Assembly: GCA_900768675.1 (NCBI GenBank)
Contig: CAAGDT010000123.1
Span: forward strand, 1-7,407
Reading direction: 5' to 3'
Source of the DNA: Oscillospiraceae bacterium
GTDB lineage: Bacteria; Bacillota; Clostridia; Oscillospirales; Ruminococcaceae
Length of the DNA stretch: 7,407 nucleotides
In this document: in pieces, positions 6,349-7,407 of the stretch
How positions within the stretch are numbered: position 1 is the stretch's first letter
Layout: each line of letters begins with the position of its first letter
Program-made: the position numbers and the translations under genes
Notes under the pieces: model-generated
What the model was told of the DNA's origin: nothing
The model's database searches: none
Seen by the model: the letters and a program-made list of their open reading frames with translations, nothing else

Positions 6349-6720
6349 ATGACAGCTCAGCGGCAGTTGATACTGAAAATAATTCAAAGCTCAAAGCGCC
6401 ATTTAAGCGCCGAGGAGATATTTATTGAAGCAAGGGAAGAGCTGCCCGGAATCGCCATGGCGACGATTTACAACAGCTTAAAATACCTTTGCGACGAGGG
6501 TTATATCAGGAAGTATTCAAGAAGCGGCGAGGCGGATTTTTACGACAGGACCACAATGCCCCACGGCCATCTTATCTGCGAGGGCTGCGGGAAAATTCTG
6601 GACATAAACACCGACGAAATCAGAGAAAGCATTGAAAAAACCGCCGGAGCACATATTAACAGCTACGAGCTGAGCGCCCGCTACTTTTGCGAGTGCTGTA
6701 AAACAGGCAAATTGCCGTAA
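6349..6720 (+). CDS. perR: Fur-family peroxide-responsive repressor, PerR type
   Basis: This 123-residue Fur-family regulator contains an N-terminal winged helix (recognition region near MATIYNSLKYL, 37-47) and a C-terminal dimerisation and metal-binding domain. All five regulatory ligands of Bacillus PerR can be placed by alignment: H18 (H37), D66 (D85), H72 and H74 in PHGH (H91, H93), and D85 (D104). The last is the aspartate that distinguishes PerR from Fur, which usually has glutamate there. The structural zinc site is complete: C77/C80 (CEGC) and C114/C117 (CECC, with an extra cysteine at 116). In known PerR, iron-catalysed oxidation of the two histidines equivalent to H18 and H72 releases DNA. 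The protein is about 20 residues shorter than Bacillus PerR, mostly at the N-terminus. It lies behind a Per-box and 31 nt ahead of rubrerythrin, which supports PerR over Fur or Zur. Confidence 0.92.
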   Translation: MTAQRQLILKIIQSSKRHLSAEEIFIEAREELPGIAMATIYNSLKYLCDEGYIRKYSRSGEADFYDRTTMPHGHLICEGCGKILDINTDEIRESIEKTAGAHINSYELSARYFCECCKTGKLP

Positions 6721-6725
6721 GGCAA
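6712..6725 (+). other. Small hairpin over the perR stop codon
   Basis: TTGCC (6712-6716) pairs with GGCAA (6721-6725) around a GTAA loop that contains the perR stop codon; GUAA is a stable GNRA-type loop in RNA. No T-run follows, so it is not a terminator. It lies 11 nt ahead of the rubrerythrin ribosome binding site. It may be a processing or stability element, or chance. Confidence 0.3.
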
Positions 6726-6751
6726 AATTATAAATCAAGGAGAAAAATACT

Positions 6752-7285
6752 ATGGAACTCAAAGGCTCAAAAACAGAAAAGAACTTAATGACCGCTTTTG
6801 CGGGCGAATCCCAGGCAAGAAACAAGTATACATACTTTGCTTCTGTTGCTAAGAAGGAAGGCTACGAGCAGATTGCAGCTATCTTCGAGGCTACCGCTAA
6901 CAACGAAAAGGAGCATGCAAAGCTCTGGTTCAAGGCTTTAGGCGAACTCGGCGATACCGCTAAGAACCTTGCAGCAGCTGCTGAGGGCGAAAACTACGAG
7001 TGGACAGATATGTACGAGACCTTCGCTAAGGAAGCAGCAGAAGAAGGCTTTACAACACTTGCAGCTCAGTTCAAGGCTGTTGCAGCTATCGAAAAGGCTC
7101 ACGAAGAACGTTACCGCGCACTTCTCAACAACATTGAGATGCAGAAGGTATTTGAAAAGAGCGAGGAGACAATGTGGGAATGCCGCAACTGCGGACATCT
7201 CGTAATCGGCAAGAAGGCTCCCAAGGTTTGTCCCGTATGTATGCATCCCCAGAGCTTCTTTGAAGTAAGAAAAGAGAACTATTGA
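6752..7285 (+). CDS. rbr: Rubrerythrin (diiron peroxidase with rubredoxin-like domain)
   Basis: Rubrerythrin reduces hydrogen peroxide to water in the cytosol of anaerobes, using electrons from rubredoxin or related carriers. Residues 1-135 form the ferritin-like four-helix domain. The diiron ligands fit the family pattern: E19 (AGESQARNKY), E52 and H55 (EKEH), E94 and E97, and E114 and H117 (EKAH). Residues 140-177 form the rubredoxin-like domain, with an Fe(Cys)4 site at C144, C147, C160 and C163 (spacing 2-12-2). The length of 177 is normal. The ATG follows AAGGAGA (6737-6743) at 8 nt. Codon choice is more biased than in the neighbours (many GCT, GCA and AAG), as expected of a highly expressed gene. 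It shares the PerR-controlled transcript and is followed by a strong terminator. Confidence 0.97.
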   Translation: MELKGSKTEKNLMTAFAGESQARNKYTYFASVAKKEGYEQIAAIFEATANNEKEHAKLWFKALGELGDTAKNLAAAAEGENYEWTDMYETFAKEAAEEGFTTLAAQFKAVAAIEKAHEERYRALLNNIEMQKVFEKSEETMWECRNCGHLVIGKKAPKVCPVCMHPQSFFEVRKENY

Positions 7286-7304
7286 TTATAGTGCAAATGC
7301 GAAG

Positions 7305-7334
7305 TGCCGCAGGTGTTGAGCCTGCGGCATTTTT
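7305..7334 (+). terminator. Intrinsic terminator of the perR-rbr operon
   Basis: A perfect 9-bp GC-rich stem, TGCCGCAGG (7305-7313) with CCTGCGGCA (7321-7329), has a 7-nt loop and is followed directly by TTTTT (7330-7334). It lies 19 nt after the rubrerythrin stop. Confidence 0.92.
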
Positions 7335-7374
7335 GCGTATGGTGATGAGGAAAGTGCAGACTTCGGGTTAAGCC

Positions 7375-7397
7375 TTGCGGCGGCTTCGCCGCCGCAA
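7375..7397. repeat. GC-rich inverted repeat (hairpin) at the window edge
   Basis: TTGCGGCGGC (7375-7384) and GCCGCCGCAA (7388-7397) form a perfect 10-bp stem with a 3-nt TTC loop. No T-run follows on either strand, so it is a poor terminator. The sequence resembles the GC-rich palindromic units often dispersed between genes in clostridia. Its copy number cannot be judged here. The 7335-7374 stretch before it shows no other feature. Confidence 0.6.
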
Positions 7398-7407
7398 AAT
7401 TGCGCGC

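Noticed and set aside
6517..6825. A minus-strand open frame across the perR-rbr junction
   Set aside because: It covers two well-identified + strand genes and has no recognisable protein features.
7335..7407. A gene start or minus-strand terminator in the right-hand end
   Set aside because: No start with a binding site is visible, and the GC-rich hairpin lacks a T-run on the minus strand.

Overview
The window looks like chromosomal, housekeeping-type DNA from a strictly anaerobic Gram-positive clostridium. The best guess is a member of the Oscillospiraceae/Ruminococcaceae. The reasons are strong AAGGAGA-type ribosome binding sites, TTG starts, sigma-A-type promoters, a PerR plus rubrerythrin peroxide defence pair, and a YmfF/YmfH M16 peptidase pair of the kind found in Firmicutes. 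The placement is inferred from gene content and signals only. All nine genes lie on the + strand and the DNA is almost completely coding. No tRNA, rRNA, mobile element or CRISPR array was seen.

Region 1 (1-107) is a short AT-rich leader. It carries an extended -10 promoter (TTGATT, 17 nt, TATACT) that drives a tight seven-gene run.

Region 2 (108-6278) holds that run in this order: a YghZ-type aldo/keto reductase, a YfcE-type metallophosphoesterase, the M16 pair YmfF and YmfH, prolipoprotein diacylglyceryl transferase Lgt, the bifunctional folate enzyme FolD, and an unrecognised 72-residue protein with two membrane segments. The junctions are 1-nt overlaps, an 8-nt overlap, or gaps of 3 and 14 nt, so one transcript with translational coupling is likely. 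Both M16 genes begin with TTG. YmfH keeps the HxxEH zinc site. YmfF lacks it but keeps an R-x6-Y motif that YmfH appears to have lost, which suggests a heterodimer with a shared active site.

Region 3 (6279-7334) is a separate two-gene peroxide-response operon. It starts with a perfect consensus promoter (TTGACA, 17 nt, TATAAT), followed by a perfect 15-nt palindrome of the Per-box type over the expected transcription start. Next come a 123-residue PerR-type repressor with all five regulatory metal ligands and both structural zinc CxxC pairs, and a full rubrerythrin. A strong intrinsic terminator closes the unit. The logic is an autoregulated sensor whose metal-catalysed oxidation would release both repressor and peroxidase.

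Region 4 (7335-7407) is non-coding and ends in a very GC-rich 10-bp hairpin of unknown role.

Nothing here is an obviously new system. The points most worth a second look are the complementary M16 active-site halves inside an lgt-folD operon, the clean PerR circuit, the long charged tail on Lgt and the uncharacterised 72-residue membrane protein.
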